A DNA stretch of 64,000 nucleotides from Actinacidiphila acididurans (GCF_016918855.1 NZ_JADKYB010000001.1:124001-188000); one strand, 5' to 3'; positions 9,070 to 17,471 are shown, counted from the stretch's first letter. Notes: generated by a model from the sequence alone, not told the origin. Numbers and translations are program-made.

Positions 9070-10185
9070 ATGCAGCACCGCTTCATCAGATCCGGGTTCG
9101 CGGGCCTCGCCGCCGCTGTGCTGACCGCCGGCGTCGCGGGGTGCGGCTCGGGCTCGAGCGACAGCTCCTCGGCCGGCTCGAACGGTTCCGCGATCTCGGC
9201 CGAGCGCTGCGCCGAGAACAAGGCCGCCGGCACGATCACCTATCTGTCCGGCTACCAGTTCCAGTCGTCGGTGTCCATCCTCGAATACATCGCTGCCGCC
9301 AAGCTCGGCTATTTCAAGGACCTCTGCCTCACCGTCACCCTCAAACCCGGCACCGGCGACACCGCACAGAACACCAAACTGCTGGCCAGCGGGCAGGCGA
9401 CCGTGTCCGCCATCGCCGAACAGGACATCATCCAGGCCCAGGCCAACGGCATCGACATCGAGGGCATCTCCTCGTACTCGAACGCCGGCCTCGACATCCT
9501 GATGACGAACAAGGACATCACCGAGCTCACCCAGCTCGACGGCAAAGTGGTCGGCCACAAGGGCTATGTGCCCGCCGCCGTCGAGGCGATGCTCGTCAAG
9601 GCCGGGGTCACGTGGGACTCGCTCAGACTCGTCAAGGAGGGGTACGACCCTTCCGTACTGCCCCGCAGGCAGGGCGGCCTCGAAGCACTCACCGGATTCG
9701 TCTCCAACGAGCCCAACCAGCTCAAGGCGGCCGGCAAGGACGTCACCGTATGGAAGCCCGTCGACTACGGCGTCCCCAGCTCCATCGGTGCGATGGCCGT
9801 GAACCCGGCGTTCGCCACGGCGCATCCGCACGCCGTCGAGGACATCCTGCGCGCGGCGCTGCACGCCTACGACTACTGCTCGTCCAGTGAGGAACACATC
9901 ACCGAGTGCGTCGGCTTCGCGGCGAAGCTGTCGGGCCCGACGTACGACAAGACGCTGAACGCGACCATCTGGAAGACCGAGACGCAGGTGGTCAAGGGCA
10001 ACCCGACGCCCGGGCAGCCGCTGGGCGGCATCGACCCCGGCAACGTCGCGAAGCTCGTCGACATGCTGCACCAGTTCAAGATCGTGCCGGCCGGTGTGAC
10101 CGCGGACAAGGCCAAGGGGTGGTTCGACACCTCGTTCGTCGGCGACATCTACGCCGGCGGCAAGCTCGTCTGGCCTGCCCCGTAG
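9070..10185 (+). CDS. substrate-binding lipoprotein, NMT1/THI5-like
   Basis: Extracytoplasmic solute receptor of 371 residues. It begins with a lipoprotein signal peptide whose lipobox ends VAGC (Cys25), followed by a Ser/Gly linker. The mature part has the NMT1/THI5/SsuA fold signature: YQFQSSVSILEYIAAAKLG, then KLLASGQATVSAIAEQD, and a conserved GVPSSIGAMAVNP near the hinge. GGAG sits 7 bp before the ATG. It delivers ligand to the permease at 8086. This family binds sulfonates, nitrate, pyrimidine precursors or riboflavin; the catabolic genes downstream favour a heterocycle such as a pyrimidine, but that is inference. Confidence 0.9.
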   Translation: MQHRFIRSGFAGLAAAVLTAGVAGCGSGSSDSSSAGSNGSAISAERCAENKAAGTITYLSGYQFQSSVSILEYIAAAKLGYFKDLCLTVTLKPGTGDTAQNTKLLASGQATVSAIAEQDIIQAQANGIDIEGISSYSNAGLDILMTNKDITELTQLDGKVVGHKGYVPAAVEAMLVKAGVTWDSLRLVKEGYDPSVLPRRQGGLEALTGFVSNEPNQLKAAGKDVTVWKPVDYGVPSSIGAMAVNPAFATAHPHAVEDILRAALHAYDYCSSSEEHITECVGFAAKLSGPTYDKTLNATIWKTETQVVKGNPTPGQPLGGIDPGNVAKLVDMLHQFKIVPAGVTADKAKGWFDTSFVGDIYAGGKLVWPAP

Positions 10186-10262
10186 CAGCATTGGCGCGGG
10201 GCGGCCCTCCGGTCCCCGGCCTGCCGAAACGGTTTCAGGAATCTCATGGAAAGGCCCACGAC

Positions 10263-11324
10263 GTGCCCGCGAAAGAGTACGGAATCTTCCTCCCCATCGG
10301 GAACGGGGGATGGATGCTGTCCACGACAGCGCCGCATCCCGAGGCGAGCTATGCCTGGAACAGACGCGCGGCCCTGCAAGCGGAGAGCATCGGCCTCGAC
10401 TTCATCATGTCGATGGCGAAGTGGCGCGGCTTCGGCGGGACCACCGACCACTGGGGCCGCTCGCTCGAGTCGGTGACGATGATGACGGCGCTCGCCGAGG
10501 CCACCACCCGGGTCAAGGTCTGGGCCACCCTGCATGCGAACGTACACAACCCCGCCGTCGCGGCGAAGATGCTCACCACCCTCCAGGACGTCTCCGGCGG
10601 CCGGGCCGGCATGAACATCGTCAACGGGTCCTACGCGGGGGAGTTCGAGCAGTTCGGTGTCTGGGACCCGGAGCTCAGCCACGAGGACCGCTACCGGATG
10701 ACTGAGCTGTGGACGGAGGCGGTCAGCCGGCTGTGGACCGAACCCTCGGTCACCATGCACACGCCGTACTTCGACCTCGTCGACTGCGAGTCCCGCCCGC
10801 ATCCGGCCAGCCGCCCGACCCTCATCAACGCGGGTAAGTCCGAGGAAGCGCGCCGCTTCCAGGCCCGGTACGCGGACGGTGCCTTCCTCGCCGCCGAAAG
10901 TCTCGACGAGATGAGGGAGCTCTCGGCGGACGTCCACGCACGGGCGAAGGCCAACGGCCGGGTATGCAAGACCTACTCGATGCTCACCGTCGTCCAGGAC
11001 GAGACCGACGAGCTGGCCGCGAAGAAGGTGAAGGAGTGGGGCGCCGGACTCGACCGCGAGGCGCTCGCCCGTATGCGCCGTACCTGGGGGGTGCCCGAGG
11101 ACCAGGCCCGTGCGTGGGCCGAGGGCGCCGAAGGCGAGGCAGCCTTCCAGACCGCGTATGTCGCCGGCTCGGCGGGGACCGTCACCGAGCACATCGAGTA
11201 CATCGTGCGCGAGGCCGATCTGGACGGGCTCATGCTGATCTTCCCGGAGTACGACGAGGACATGCTGCTGTTCGGCGAGACCGTACTGCCCGCCTTGCGT
11301 GCCCGCGACGAGGTGGCGGCCTGA
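10263..11324 (+). CDS. RutA-like FMN-dependent pyrimidine-type monooxygenase
   Basis: Luciferase-fold flavin monooxygenase of 353 residues with close resemblance to RutA, which opens the uracil ring using FMNH2 and O2. RutA hallmarks include GIFLPIGNGGWMLST near the N-terminus, GFGGTTDHWGRSLES (~residues 57-71), the SGGRAGMNIVNG segment in the flavin region, and INAGKSEEA. RutA proteins are usually ~360-380 residues, so length fits. The GTG start has GGAAAGG upstream. The stop overlaps the next ATG by one base (TGATG), so it is translationally coupled to the cysteine hydrolase. FMNH2 probably comes from the reductase at 13316. The exact substrate is not proven. Confidence 0.85.
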   Translation: MPAKEYGIFLPIGNGGWMLSTTAPHPEASYAWNRRAALQAESIGLDFIMSMAKWRGFGGTTDHWGRSLESVTMMTALAEATTRVKVWATLHANVHNPAVAAKMLTTLQDVSGGRAGMNIVNGSYAGEFEQFGVWDPELSHEDRYRMTELWTEAVSRLWTEPSVTMHTPYFDLVDCESRPHPASRPTLINAGKSEEARRFQARYADGAFLAAESLDEMRELSADVHARAKANGRVCKTYSMLTVVQDETDELAAKKVKEWGAGLDREALARMRRTWGVPEDQARAWAEGAEGEAAFQTAYVAGSAGTVTEHIEYIVREADLDGLMLIFPEYDEDMLLFGETVLPALRARDEVAA

Positions 11325-11983
11325 TGTCCGACCTGCGCGACAGACAACTCGCCCGCCTCACCCGGCCCGGCAGCAGACCCGCGCTCGTCGTCGTCGACGT
11401 CCAGCGTGACTTCGCCGATCCGGCGGCCCTGGACGACTACCGGCTGACGAATGCGGCCCTGACGGCGCTCGACCGGGCGGTCACCCGGGTCGGCGACCTC
11501 GTCGACGCCGCACGGCTCGCCGACGTGCAGGTGATCTGGGTCGAGTTGGGTACCGATCCGGCGCTGCCCTGGCGGGCGAGCAACTGGCTGCGCGGCGGTG
11601 ACTACGACGCGCCTGTGAGCCCGGCCGAACCGTGCGTGATCGGTACGCCCGGCGCCCAGTGGTACCGCATGCGGCCGGCCGAAGGCGAGCCGCGCGTGGT
11701 CAAGCGCGGCTACAGCGGATTCCTCGGTACCGATCTCGACGCGCGGCTGCACGCCGCGGGCGTCGACTGGCTCACCGTCGCGGGCCTGACCAGCGAGTGC
11801 TGTGTCCACGCGACCGCCCAGGACGCCATGCAACTGGACTGGCCCGTTGTCGTCCCCCAGGACGCGACGGCTGCCTACGACCTTGACGTGAACGCCGCGG
11901 CCCTCGTCCAGCTGGGGCTCAACGCGGCCGTACTCAGCGACGCCGACGAGGTCGTCGAGCTCTGGAAGAAGGTGCCACGGTGA
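11324..11983 (+). CDS. RutB-like cysteine hydrolase (isochorismatase fold)
   Basis: 219-residue amidohydrolase of the isochorismatase-like fold. The Asp-Lys-Cys triad is visible: Asp25 in VVVDVQRDF, Lys127 in VVKRGYSGF, and Cys160 (possibly Cys159) in TSECCVHAT. YSGF after the lysine is also present in RutB, the ureidoacrylate amidohydrolase acting right after RutA. It starts inside the RutA-like stop and itself overlaps the next gene by four bases (GTGA), so three genes are translationally chained. The likely role is to hydrolyse the acyl-urea or amide released by ring opening. Other family members cleave biuret, nicotinamide or N-carbamoyl compounds, so the substrate is inferred from context. 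Confidence 0.85.
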   Translation: MSDLRDRQLARLTRPGSRPALVVVDVQRDFADPAALDDYRLTNAALTALDRAVTRVGDLVDAARLADVQVIWVELGTDPALPWRASNWLRGGDYDAPVSPAEPCVIGTPGAQWYRMRPAEGEPRVVKRGYSGFLGTDLDARLHAAGVDWLTVAGLTSECCVHATAQDAMQLDWPVVVPQDATAAYDLDVNAAALVQLGLNAAVLSDADEVVELWKKVPR

Positions 11984-13314
11984 CCGGCATGCACACAGCC
12001 TTCGACCTCTCCTTCACCCACACCGAGGGCGCGTGGGCCAGGCAGGGTTCCTGGGCCGGGCTGGACTTCCCGGACGTCCGCATGTTCATGGAGCTCGCGC
12101 GGACGGCCGAGCGCGCCGGCGTCGGCATGCTGTTCTTCGGCGACGGCAGCGGTGTGCCCAGCACCTGGCGGGGCAGCATCGCACCGGCGGTGGAATGGGG
12201 CATCCAATGGCCTCGCCACGACATGTCGCCGGTCATCGCGGCGATGTCCACGGTGACGGACAGGATCGGCTTCGGCCTGACGTACTCCTCGACGTTCATG
12301 CATCCGTTCTATGTGGCACGGCTGCTGAACTCCCTCGACCATGTCACGGACGGGCGCATCGCCTTCAACGTGGTCGCCTCGACACGCGGCGCGGACGCGG
12401 CGAACTACGGGTTCGCGGAGTTGATGGACCACGACCTGCGCTACGAGCGGATGGAGGAGTTCATCGCGGTCTGCCGCGCGCTGTGGGACTCGGTGGCACC
12501 CGGCGCGATCGTGCGCGACCGGGCCACGGGCCGGTTCGCCGACCCGTCCAAGGTGCACCCCATCGACCACGAAGGGCGCTTCTTCACCGTCAAGGGCCCG
12601 CTTGCCTCGGTGCCCAGCCCGCAGCACCACCCGCTCATCGTCCAGGCGGGCAACTCGCCCCGGGGCATCGCCGCTTCGGCCCGGTTCGCCGACCTCGTCT
12701 TCGGATTCGGCGGCAGTGTCACAAGCCAGCAGCGTCACCGCAAGCTCCTCGACGAAGCGCTCCTCGACGAAGGACGGGACCCGGCGCACGTGGGCATTCT
12801 GTGGGCCACGCAGGTGATCGTCGGCCGTACGACGGCCGAGGCACGAGCACAATCCGACTCCGTACAGGAGTTCTGGAACGAGGAAGCCGTCGCCACCTAT
12901 CTGTCGCACAACGTCGGCTACGACCTCTCGACATTGCCGCAGTCGTTCCGCCTGGCCGAGCTGCACGACGAGATCGTCGCGCTCAACGCGAGTCCCGCGG
13001 GCCTCATCGGCTCGCTCATCGCGGAGTTCGGCGAGGACTGCACGATGAGCCGGCACGAGTTCTTCATGCACGGACGGAGAAGGGCGGCGGGCCTGGACCA
13101 CAGCATCGTCGGCGACGCCGCCACCGTGGCCGACGCGCTGGAGGAGAACTTCGCCGCGACCGGATCACGCGGCGGCTACATGTTCTCCTGCCCGCTCGCC
13201 ATGCCCTCGGGGTTCGCCGGCATCAGCGAGTTGCTGCTGCCCGAGCTGCGCCGGCGCGGTGTGCTCGCGCCCCGGTACCCGGGCGCCACGCTGCGCGAGA
13301 ACCTGGCGGTGTGA
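11980..13314 (+). CDS. FMN-dependent monooxygenase, NtaA/SnaA/DszA family
   Basis: 444-residue luciferase-fold monooxygenase of the NtaA/SnaA/SoxA(DszA) group, clearly different from the RutA-like enzyme two genes upstream. Family features are the long form, FFGDGSGVPSTW with WPRHDMSPVIAAMS in the first quarter, GLTYSSTFMHPFYVARLLNS, and the NVVASTRGADAANYG stretch. The central SPQHHPLIVQAGNSPRG matches the PQGRPVLVQAG region of NtaA. GTG at 11980 overlaps the hydrolase stop as GTGA. It consumes reduced FMN. Two different FMNH2 monooxygenases in one operon suggest two successive oxygenations, for example N- or S-dealkylation plus ring opening. Confidence 0.87.
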   Translation: MTGMHTAFDLSFTHTEGAWARQGSWAGLDFPDVRMFMELARTAERAGVGMLFFGDGSGVPSTWRGSIAPAVEWGIQWPRHDMSPVIAAMSTVTDRIGFGLTYSSTFMHPFYVARLLNSLDHVTDGRIAFNVVASTRGADAANYGFAELMDHDLRYERMEEFIAVCRALWDSVAPGAIVRDRATGRFADPSKVHPIDHEGRFFTVKGPLASVPSPQHHPLIVQAGNSPRGIAASARFADLVFGFGGSVTSQQRHRKLLDEALLDEGRDPAHVGILWATQVIVGRTTAEARAQSDSVQEFWNEEAVATYLSHNVGYDLSTLPQSFRLAELHDEIVALNASPAGLIGSLIAEFGEDCTMSRHEFFMHGRRRAAGLDHSIVGDAATVADALEENFAATGSRGGYMFSCPLAMPSGFAGISELLLPELRRRGVLAPRYPGATLRENLAV

Positions 13315-13315
13315 G

Positions 13316-13909
13316 ATGACCGCAGCAGACGATGCCGGCGAACGCCTCGCCGCAGCCCCCGGGCTCGAGTGCGAGGTCGTCGAAGTCCTCGAAGACCGGG
13401 ACCCACTGATGACGTCGGCGCAGGACTTCACCACAGATCCCGAGGAGATGAAGCGGGCGTTCTCCCGATTCCCGTCAGGAGTCGCGGCGCTCTCGGCTCT
13501 CGTCGACGGGCAACCGACCCTCATGATCGTTTCGTCGCTCGCCGTCGGGGTCTCCTACGAGCCGCCCATGGTCTCCTTCGCCGCGCAACACGGCTCGACG
13601 ACCTGGCCGGAGCTGTCCCGCACGCGGGCGATCGGGGTCTCCGTCCTCGGGGAGGAGCACACCGGCAAGGCCCGGCAGATGGCATCGCGCAGCAAGGACA
13701 GCCGGTTTGCCGGCCTCGCCACACTGGAAGCAGCATCCGGTGCGGTGTTCCTCGAAGGCGCGCCGGTCTGGCTGGAGTGCACCGTCGAGCGCAGCTATCC
13801 GGCCGGCGACCACGACATCATCCTGCTGCGCGTGCTCGCCATGATGACCGACGACGAGCGCAATCCCGTCGTTTGGCACCGGCAGACGTTCAAGATGCTG
13901 GGCGACTGA
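13316..13909 (+). CDS. flavin reductase (RutF/HpaC-like)
   Basis: 197-residue flavin reductase-like domain protein that supplies FMNH2 to two-component monooxygenases. After a ~35-residue lead it shows FSRFPSGVAALSAL, the FMN-binding region MIVSSLAVGVSYEPPMVSFA, and ISVLGEEH-type spacing (IGVSVLGEEHTGKAR). The C-terminus has HDIILLRVLAM and VVWHRQTF. ATG at 13316 overlaps nothing but follows the previous stop by one base. Last gene of the operon. The partner enzymes are evidently the two monooxygenases at 10263 and 11980. No regulator is inside the operon. Confidence 0.9.
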   Translation: MTAADDAGERLAAAPGLECEVVEVLEDRDPLMTSAQDFTTDPEEMKRAFSRFPSGVAALSALVDGQPTLMIVSSLAVGVSYEPPMVSFAAQHGSTTWPELSRTRAIGVSVLGEEHTGKARQMASRSKDSRFAGLATLEAASGAVFLEGAPVWLECTVERSYPAGDHDIILLRVLAMMTDDERNPVVWHRQTFKMLGD

Positions 13910-13962
13910 GGCGGTACCGACGCCTGCGAAGACGCCCACCGGCACCACCATCGACGAGGCCG

Positions 13963-14907
13963 TTATGGCATGGTGTCCCGGCCGCGTCGGCTTACGGAGT
14001 AGGCCGCCTTGCGAGCACGCATCAACTCTCCCAGGGGCCGGTGCTCCGGCACCGCATTCCAAGGATCGAAACCGCTCTTCTCGACGGCCTCGGACAGGGC
14101 TGCGTCCGGCGCCTGCGAGGGTACGCGCAGGCGTGCCACGGTGACCCACGGCGCCTCCCAGCGGACCGCCGAATTCTCGATGGGAGTGCGATCTTCGTCC
14201 TCGAAGAACTGGGCCTGGAAAAGAAACTCCAGATCGTCCTCGGCGAGCCGCTTGTAGACGTCAGCGGCCCAATCGTTGTCGGCATCGCCATTGATCAGCG
14301 TCGAGGCCGCGCACAGCCTCAGTCGAGCTGCGTAATCACCGAAAGCAATGGGCATGATGCTGAAGAAGTCGTGTGTGGCGAATCCGCTGAACGGCCTCTT
14401 CATGTCCCTGAAGTTGGAGACGGCGCTGAGAATGACTCCCGGACTCCTCGCGGCCTTACGGAGCCCGGCGCCGGGCCCGCTGGTTGCGACGTCCACGATT
14501 CCGACGAATTCGGCGCTGTCCTTGACCCTCAGGACCTCCTGATTGATCATAAGGAAGTCCTGCTCGGCTTCGGCGGTCGAGGCGCTGGCCGCCCTGAGCA
14601 CCTTGATCGCGAACCCGCGGACGCTTGGGGCCCGGTCGCCAGAGATATCGAACCCTCCGTTGGAGAGCCTCACGCGCGCTTCGTACGATGAAGCACTGGC
14701 GAAGATCCCCTGAGCCGCATAATCGGGAAGGCCCTCTTCCACCGTAAGGATCGCCTTCAGGGCGGCCACCTGCTTACGATGCAGCGCCCGTCCGGTTCCG
14801 TATCTCATGGAACGCTGACGCTGCATCTCGATGAAAACGCGTGCTTGCTCTTCGTGTCGCGCATTCTCGTCGGGCGCGAACCTCTCGCGCCACTGAGTGC
14901 TGGGCAT
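13963..14907 (-). CDS. catalase-fold protein
   Basis: 314-residue protein of the catalase-like clan, shorter than true catalases (~480+). The fold signature is visible in LHRKQVAALKAILTVEEGLP followed by SYEARVRLSNGG, a RAPSVRGFAIKVL segment corresponding to the catalase strand, and FATHDFFSIMPIAFGDYAA. Proteins of this size are usually annotated as catalase family and are thought to bind heme and act on lipid or alkyl peroxides, but activity is rarely shown. AGGAG lies 10 bp before the ATG; an upstream in-frame start at 14949 is less likely. Convergent with the flavin-reductase operon, 53 bp apart. Confidence 0.82.
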   Translation of the reverse strand: MPSTQWRERFAPDENARHEEQARVFIEMQRQRSMRYGTGRALHRKQVAALKAILTVEEGLPDYAAQGIFASASSYEARVRLSNGGFDISGDRAPSVRGFAIKVLRAASASTAEAEQDFLMINQEVLRVKDSAEFVGIVDVATSGPGAGLRKAARSPGVILSAVSNFRDMKRPFSGFATHDFFSIMPIAFGDYAARLRLCAASTLINGDADNDWAADVYKRLAEDDLEFLFQAQFFEDEDRTPIENSAVRWEAPWVTVARLRVPSQAPDAALSEAVEKSGFDPWNAVPEHRPLGELMRARKAAYSVSRRGRDTMP

Positions 14908-15006
14908 CTTTGAGAATCTCCTGAATCTGGCGGGGCGGACGGTAATCATCGCCCGGGCCGAGTGTGAGATGTTGGTTCATGGCCGCCTACAGGTGTCATC
15001 CGCAAA

Positions 15007-15065
15007 CGAGGTCTCCGGTCTGGTGGCAGTCGTTTCAGTCGACGACTCACCTACCGGAGACCTCG
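15007..15065 (-). terminator. long inverted repeat, terminator-like
   Basis: Perfect 13-bp arms, CGAGGTCTCCGGT and ACCGGAGACCTCG, are separated by 33 bp that contain a second nested repeat (AGTCGT/ACGACT). On the minus strand the hairpin begins 50 bp after the alpha/beta hydrolase stop and is followed by TTTG, so it could terminate that transcript before the catalase-like gene. A remnant IS end is an alternative. Confidence 0.55.
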
Positions 15066-15115
15066 CAGCTCACGATTTCAACCACCCAATGCCGGGCCGT
15101 GCGCAGCCAGTGCGG

Positions 15116-15958
15116 TCAGCGCACCGAGTCGGCAGCCGCGATGATGGCGCAGTCGACCGCTCCCGGCCGGGTCGCGGGCACATCGTGCCCTGAGTTCACG
15201 TAGGTGATGCGGGCGCCGACGCGCTGGGCTTCGAATTCCTGGGCCTTTGTCGGGACGGCGTGGTCGTCGGTGGCAATGACCGCCCATTTCGGCGTCGCCG
15301 TGGGCGGGTTCACCGTGGCCGCTTCGGAGAACGCCGAGTAGGCGATGGGCTCCTGGGTCACGGAGGAGTCGAGGATGTCCGCTCCCGGCAGTCCGTTCGC
15401 GTAGACGCTTCCGTACTGGCCCGCGGTGATGTAGACATCGGTGTCGCCCCCGGGCAGCGGGACGGTGCGCAGGTTCGCCGGGGTGAGCTGTGATCCGGGG
15501 AACTGTCCGATCAGGGAGTTGGCGGTGTCGCCCGCGTGGGGGATGAGCGCGGCCACGTACACGAGAGCCTTGACATTGGGCGTCTCGGCGGCCACCTGGC
15601 TGATCACCTCGCCGGCGTAGGAGTGGCCGACCAGCACCACGGGGCCGCTGATCGTCTTGAGCTGGGCCTCGACGTAGGCGCTGTCGAAGGCGAGACCCCT
15701 CAGCGGCGTGTCGATCGCGAAGACGGGGTACCCCTGGCCGCGCAGGTAGCTGATCTCGCTGTCCCAGCTGGAGGAGTCGGCGAACGCGCCGTGAAGCAGG
15801 ACGACGGTCGGCTTGGCGGTGTAGCTCACCTGCGAGGGGGCGTGTGTGGTCGGGCTGGTCGTGGCCGCGTCGGCGTTGACTGCGACCAGCGAAGCCGCGG
15901 CCGCGCCGCAAGCCGCTGCGGTCGCCGCGAACACCTTGAATCGAGCGGTGGATTTCAT
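15116..15958 (-). CDS. secreted alpha/beta hydrolase
   Basis: 280-residue alpha/beta hydrolase with a Sec-type signal peptide (MKSTARFKVFAATAAAC..., cleavage near residue 33-35 around ADAAT). The oxyanion loop is HGAFADSSSW, the nucleophile Ser lies in GHSYAGE, and the C-terminal catalytic His in NSGHDVPATRPG, with an Asp in ATDDHAVP as acid candidate. It resembles the EstA/salicylate-esterase-like group of secreted Streptomyces hydrolases. ATG at 15958 follows AAGGGA; upstream frame is non-coding. Two palindromes of the ATGCCG-N3-CGGCAT type lie upstream, shared with the LysR gene at 16548, its likely regulator. Substrate unknown, probably an ester. Confidence 0.9.
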   Translation of the reverse strand: MKSTARFKVFAATAAACGAAAASLVAVNADAATTSPTTHAPSQVSYTAKPTVVLLHGAFADSSSWDSEISYLRGQGYPVFAIDTPLRGLAFDSAYVEAQLKTISGPVVLVGHSYAGEVISQVAAETPNVKALVYVAALIPHAGDTANSLIGQFPGSQLTPANLRTVPLPGGDTDVYITAGQYGSVYANGLPGADILDSSVTQEPIAYSAFSEAATVNPPTATPKWAVIATDDHAVPTKAQEFEAQRVGARITYVNSGHDVPATRPGAVDCAIIAAADSVR

Positions 15959-15980
15959 GTGTGTTTTTCCCTTGAGTGGT

Positions 15981-15997
15981 TCTGCCGTACCGACATG
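15981..15997. promoter_or_regulatory. degenerate copy of the LysR palindrome before the hydrolase
   Basis: CTGCCG-TAC-CGACAT matches the ATGCCG-N3-CGGCAT palindrome with one mismatch per arm and ends about 25 bp upstream of the hydrolase start codon. It is the proximal of two sites before this gene. Confidence 0.45.
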
Positions 15998-16116
15998 AAG
16001 AAACGGCGCGATTTTCGGGGACGGGAGAGTCCCCGTGTCCCTCGCGGTCCGCGTTGCTTCGCGTTCGACTATTGCGTCCGCACGCCCGTTTTCGCCAATG
16101 CCGATTCCGTGCCTGT

Positions 16117-16135
16117 TCATGCCGACCCGGCATGA
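16117..16135. promoter_or_regulatory. perfect palindrome, candidate LysR operator
   Basis: TCATGCCG-ACC-CGGCATGA is a perfect 8-3-8 inverted repeat 159 bp upstream of the secreted hydrolase start. The same core occurs over the start codon of the LysR gene (17445-17461). Shared rare palindromes between regulator and neighbour are good evidence of a regulon. Confidence 0.6.
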
Positions 16136-16328
16136 GCCGGGGGCGGACGCCGCAGGGTCTGTCCGGCAAGGTCTTTCGGCGGGTGGCGGCCGATGCCCTC
16201 GCCGTGTTTTCGGAATGCAGCAACCATGCAGACGGTCTGGGGCGGGATTCCCGCGGAGAATCTGCCGCGCGCGAAGCTTTTCTGCGGGACGGTCTTCCAG
16301 AACGATCCCCCGCAGATCGTGGCGGATC

Positions 16329-16505
16329 GCTGCCGTATGTCCATGTCGACGAGCCGTTGGCCGAGGCGCTCAAGCGGGTCACCTCGGCAGGCGGAGCCGT
16401 CGTCGACCCGGCCGAGGAGCGTCCCGGCTACGAGTACTCCGCACGCGTGCCCGAGTCCGAGGGGAAAAGGATCACCCTGCATTCGGCCGAAAGCCGACCG
16501 GCGGC
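16329..16505 (+). pseudogene. C-terminal remnant of a VOC/glyoxalase-fold gene
   Basis: Plus-strand frame reading YVHVDEPLAEALKRVTSAGG, then AVVDPAEERPGYEYSARVPE and SEGKRITLHSA. This is the second beta-alpha-beta-beta-beta unit of a vicinal-oxygen-chelate protein, including the terminal D/EGxRI-L-HS pattern. The N-terminal half is missing and the frame runs on into unrelated sequence, so it is a fragment. Confidence 0.6.
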
Positions 16506-16547
16506 TGCCACCGACGCCTGCCGCGGGTGCTCCGCATGGCGGCCGGG

Positions 16548-17447
16548 TCAGTTCGTGCCGGGGCCCAGCATGCGGCGGGAGATCTCGGCGAACCGGTGGA
16601 GTTCGGGCATGGTCCGGTGCTTGGGGTAGGCCAGGGCGACCATCCGCGGCGCCATGTCCTCCAGCGTCAGGCAGGAGACGTCGTCGCGGCGGTAGAAGTC
16701 GGCGATACCGGCCGGCATCACATAGCAGCCCGCCCCCGAGGCGACGGCTTCCAGGCGCTCCTCGATCGTCACCGGGAACCTGCCGGAGTCCCCCTGCGCG
16801 GCGGCCGAGCCGCGAAAGACCGGGCCCCGCCACTCCGGGACGTCTCCATGGTCCTGCAGAAGAGCAAGGTTCCGCAGGTCGTCGAGGCACACGGCCTTGT
16901 GCTGGGCCAGAGGGTGACTGCTGGGCAAGGCCGCCACCAGGGGCTCCGGAAACAGAGGTACGACCTCGAACATGCCCTCGGGCAGCGGCAGTCGCACGAA
17001 ACACACATCGACCCGGCCATCCAGCAGGTAGTCGACCTGGTCGGTGATCGAGGTGTGGAGCACCTCGACCCGCACGCCGGGTGCCACACGGGAGAATTCC
17101 CGGACAATCGGGGTGACGATGACACCGGGCATGAAGCCGACGGTGAAATGGCTCTCCTCCCGGCCCGCGGCCCGCACACGCTGCTGCACGGCCAGCGACA
17201 TGGCCAGCATCGGCTGTGCGTCCTCCAGCAACTGACGTCCCGCCCGCGTCAGCACGGTTCCCTGCCGGTTGCGGACGAACAGGACCACGCCCAGGTCTTC
17301 CTCCAGCGCCCGGACCTGACGGCTCAGAGCCGGCTGGGTCATGTACAGGCGGCTGGCGGCCCGGACGAAGCTGCACTCTTCGGCCACGGCCACGAAGTAG
17401 CGCACCCTGCGCATGTCCAGGTCCACCACGTCATCGTAGCGCCCCAT
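16548..17447 (-). CDS. LysR-type transcriptional regulator
   Basis: 299-residue LysR protein. The N-terminal winged helix-turn-helix has RVRYFVAVAEECSFVRAASR, MTQPALSRQVRALEEDLG and the usual GxxLF-R wing (VVLFVRNRQGTVLT). The substrate-binding domain follows from ~residue 90 (HFTVGFMPGVIVTPIVREF). ATG at 17447 sits inside a perfect CATGCCG/CGGCATG palindrome, indicating autorepression. Further upstream the sequence is the broken end of ptsI, so its original promoter region is only about 25 bp long before the join. Its probable target is the secreted hydrolase gene that carries the same palindrome. Confidence 0.92.
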   Translation of the reverse strand: MGRYDDVVDLDMRRVRYFVAVAEECSFVRAASRLYMTQPALSRQVRALEEDLGVVLFVRNRQGTVLTRAGRQLLEDAQPMLAMSLAVQQRVRAAGREESHFTVGFMPGVIVTPIVREFSRVAPGVRVEVLHTSITDQVDYLLDGRVDVCFVRLPLPEGMFEVVPLFPEPLVAALPSSHPLAQHKAVCLDDLRNLALLQDHGDVPEWRGPVFRGSAAAQGDSGRFPVTIEERLEAVASGAGCYVMPAGIADFYRRDDVSCLTLEDMAPRMVALAYPKHRTMPELHRFAEISRRMLGPGTN

Positions 17448-17461
17448 GCCGATACGGCATG
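17445..17461. promoter_or_regulatory. palindrome over LysR start codon
   Basis: CATGCCG-ATA-CGGCATG is a perfect 7-3-7 repeat that includes the LysR initiation codon. It is the same core as the site at 16117-16135. It is probably the autoregulatory operator. Confidence 0.6.
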
Positions 17462-17471
17462 AGCATGCCCA

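Noticed and set aside
9064..10191. 375-codon minus-strand frame opposite the binding-protein gene
   Set aside because: It is an exact antisense shadow of the lipoprotein gene with no start signal or motifs.
17339..17471. ptsI frame continuing into the LysR gene as a fusion protein
   Set aside because: Past about 17472 the frame reads antisense-offset LysR sequence (W/T/C-rich) with no enzyme I similarity; it is a chance continuation.
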